Translations under genes and position numbers: made by a program
Part shown: piece after piece, positions 62,767 through 64,000 of the stretch
Position numbering within the stretch: the stretch's first letter is position 1
Layout of the letters: each line of letters opens with the position of its first letter
Notes under the pieces: generated by a model
Seen by the model: the letters and a program-made list of their open reading frames with translations, nothing else
What the model was told of the DNA's origin: nothing
The model's database searches: none
Assembly (NCBI RefSeq): GCF_022129445.1
Contig: NZ_JADQAQ010000014.1
Coordinates: 19,601 to 83,600, forward strand
Source: Photobacterium sp. Ph5
GTDB taxonomy: Bacteria; Pseudomonadota; Gammaproteobacteria; Enterobacterales; Vibrionaceae
Length of the DNA: 64,000 bases
Direction: 5' to 3'

Positions 62767-63909
62767 ATGACTACCCAAGCCACTACTGCTGTATCTAAGT
62801 TCAGCTCTATGCGTTGGGTCCGCTGGGCCAACCTAGCGTTCATGCTTTATCTTTTACTTGTTGCTGTATCGATGATCAGCAGCGGTTTTAAATGGTCTGT
62901 TGGCGAACAAGCTAAAACCTTATTTGAATTTGCCTCTCATCCTGTTGCAGGACTCATGATTGGCTTAATCGCAACAGCATTAATTCAATCATCAAGTACG
63001 GTAACGTCAATCATTGTTGGTCTTGTTGCCGGTGGTTTGCCTGTTGAAACAGCAATCCCAATGGTAATGGGTGCAAATATAGGTACGACACTAACCAATA
63101 CATTAGTGAGTTTAGGACATGCGCGTTGTAAGGATGAATTCCGTCGTGCTTTTGCTAGCGCAACCGTCCATGATTTCTTCAACCTACTAGCTGTAGCAAT
63201 TTTCTTGCCACTAGAAATGATGTTTGGTCTGCTAGATAAAATGTCAAGTTGGTTAGTTTCTCCATTCTTAAATGCTGGTGATATGAGCATGAAAGGAATG
63301 GACTTTATGAAGCCATTAACTAAACCTGCAGTAGAACTAGTAAAAGGTCCTCTAGAAGCATTTGGTTCTATGGGTGGTGTCGCGCTTAGCTTTATCGGTA
63401 TCGCATTAATCTTCTTTGCGATTACGGTTATGGGTAAATTAATGCGTAGCCTAATGGTTGGCCGTGCTCGTGATATTCTAAAAAGTGCAATTGGTCGTGG
63501 CCCACTACATGGTATTGCATCAGGTACAGCGGTAACGATTCTAGTGCAATCATCATCAACAACAACAAGCTTGATGGTACCACTAGTAGGTACTGGTGTA
63601 CTGAAAGTACGTGATGTATACCCATTCACACTTGGTGCAAACATCGGTACATGTATCACTGCACTATTAGCTGCTACAGCAGTATCGGGTGACAACGCCG
63701 TATTTGCATTACAAATTGCACTGGTACACTTATGTTTCAATGTAATGGCAACAGTACTGATTTACGGCATTCCATTCTTACGTGAAATACCGTTGAAGTG
63801 TGCATTCTTCTTAAGTGACTTAGCAACTAAGAACAAAGTAGCAGTCGCTGGTTACCTTGGCCTAGTATTCATCGCTATCCCAGGTTCCATTTTAGCATTA
63901 ACCGCTTAA
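62767..63909 (+). CDS. nptA: Na+/phosphate cotransporter (NptA/SLC34-like)
   Basis: A 380-residue polytopic inner-membrane protein. The two inverted QSSST motifs (ALIQSSSTVTS near residue 72 and ILVQSSSTTTS near residue 262) with the paired MGANIGTT and LGANIGTC segments are the hallmark of the SLC34/NptA sodium-dependent phosphate transporters. NptA of Vibrio cholerae was the first bacterial member described. GGAG lies eight bases before the ATG at 62767; an ATG two codons upstream is too close to it. It uses the sodium gradient, to which the divergent nhaA contributes. Confidence 0.93.
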   Translation: MTTQATTAVSKFSSMRWVRWANLAFMLYLLLVAVSMISSGFKWSVGEQAKTLFEFASHPVAGLMIGLIATALIQSSSTVTSIIVGLVAGGLPVETAIPMVMGANIGTTLTNTLVSLGHARCKDEFRRAFASATVHDFFNLLAVAIFLPLEMMFGLLDKMSSWLVSPFLNAGDMSMKGMDFMKPLTKPAVELVKGPLEAFGSMGGVALSFIGIALIFFAITVMGKLMRSLMVGRARDILKSAIGRGPLHGIASGTAVTILVQSSSTTTSLMVPLVGTGVLKVRDVYPFTLGANIGTCITALLAATAVSGDNAVFALQIALVHLCFNVMATVLIYGIPFLREIPLKCAFFLSDLATKNKVAVAGYLGLVFIAIPGSILALTA

Positions 63910-63953
63910 TTTAAATCATGCAACGAAAAAGCCCAGCTTATGCTGTAATGCAT

Positions 63954-63978
63954 GTGAATTAAGATAATTCACGTTTTC
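63954..63978 (+). terminator. Possible terminator after nptA
   Basis: GTGAATT-AAGAT-AATTCAC stem followed by GTTTTCTT. It is AT-rich and short, so it is only a likely end of the nptA transcript. Confidence 0.5.
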
Positions 63979-64000
63979 TTGAAGGCCTAGTCGCATAGCG

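Overview
The window reads as one ordinary, densely coded piece of the main chromosome of a marine gamma-proteobacterium of the Vibrionaceae, most likely Photobacterium. This rests on moderately AT-rich DNA, on protein sequences close to but distinct from E. coli, and on Vibrio-type neighbourhoods: ompU between greA and dacB, a GGDEF/EAL gene beside ubiT and ubiUV, an NptA-type Na+/phosphate transporter, and a PilZ gene between radA and serB. Genus and synteny statements come from memory of these families, not from a search. I see no rRNA, insertion sequence, prophage, integron, CRISPR array or defence system.

Layout. 1-7.4 kb: the 3' end of ettA, an M23 peptidase, radA, a two-PilZ-domain protein, serB and ytjB. 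7.4-14.8 kb: nucleoside salvage on the minus strand (deoD, deoB, deoA, deoC, nupC) and the TatD-family gene yjjV; a CRP site and LacI-family operator-like sites precede nupC. 15-19 kb: prfC, holD-rimI and gldA. 19-24.3 kb: the oxygen-independent ubiquinone genes ubiT (with yhbS) and ubiU-ubiV, with a PAS-GGDEF-EAL gene (rocS-like) between them. 24.3-35.3 kb: a long minus-strand run, secG - tRNA-Leu(GAG) - tRNA-fMet - rimP - nusA - infB - rbfA - truB - rpsO - pnp - nlpI, the classic nusA/infB superoperon, with recognisable promoters before secG and before tRNA-fMet and an RNase III-type leader hairpin before pnp. 35.5-44.9 kb: glmM, folP, ftsH, rlmE (minus), yhbY (plus), greA (minus), then ompU and dacB (plus). 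45-56.8 kb: carA-carB, dapB, ispH, fkpB, and the ribF-ileS-lspA cluster (minus). 57-64 kb: murJ (minus), rpsT and a DUF502 gene (plus), the nhaA - small secreted protein pair and nhaR (minus), and nptA (plus).

Nearly every transcription unit ends in a clear Rho-independent hairpin, so operon borders can be read directly. Several leaders look regulatory: a near-consensus promoter that fires straight into a terminator hairpin upstream of greA (GraL-like), the pnp leader, a dyad before serB, a stem in the ompU leader, and a PurR-like box plus a near-consensus promoter before carAB. Conserved non-AUG starts occur at rimP, carA and rpsT (UUG) and at pnp, murJ and ubiT (GUG).

I found no undescribed multi-gene system. 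The least explained items are an 84-residue secreted protein whose start lies one base after the nhaA stop, a RadA that departs from the usual gamma-proteobacterial sequence, and a 600-bp palindrome-rich stretch between deoC and nupC.
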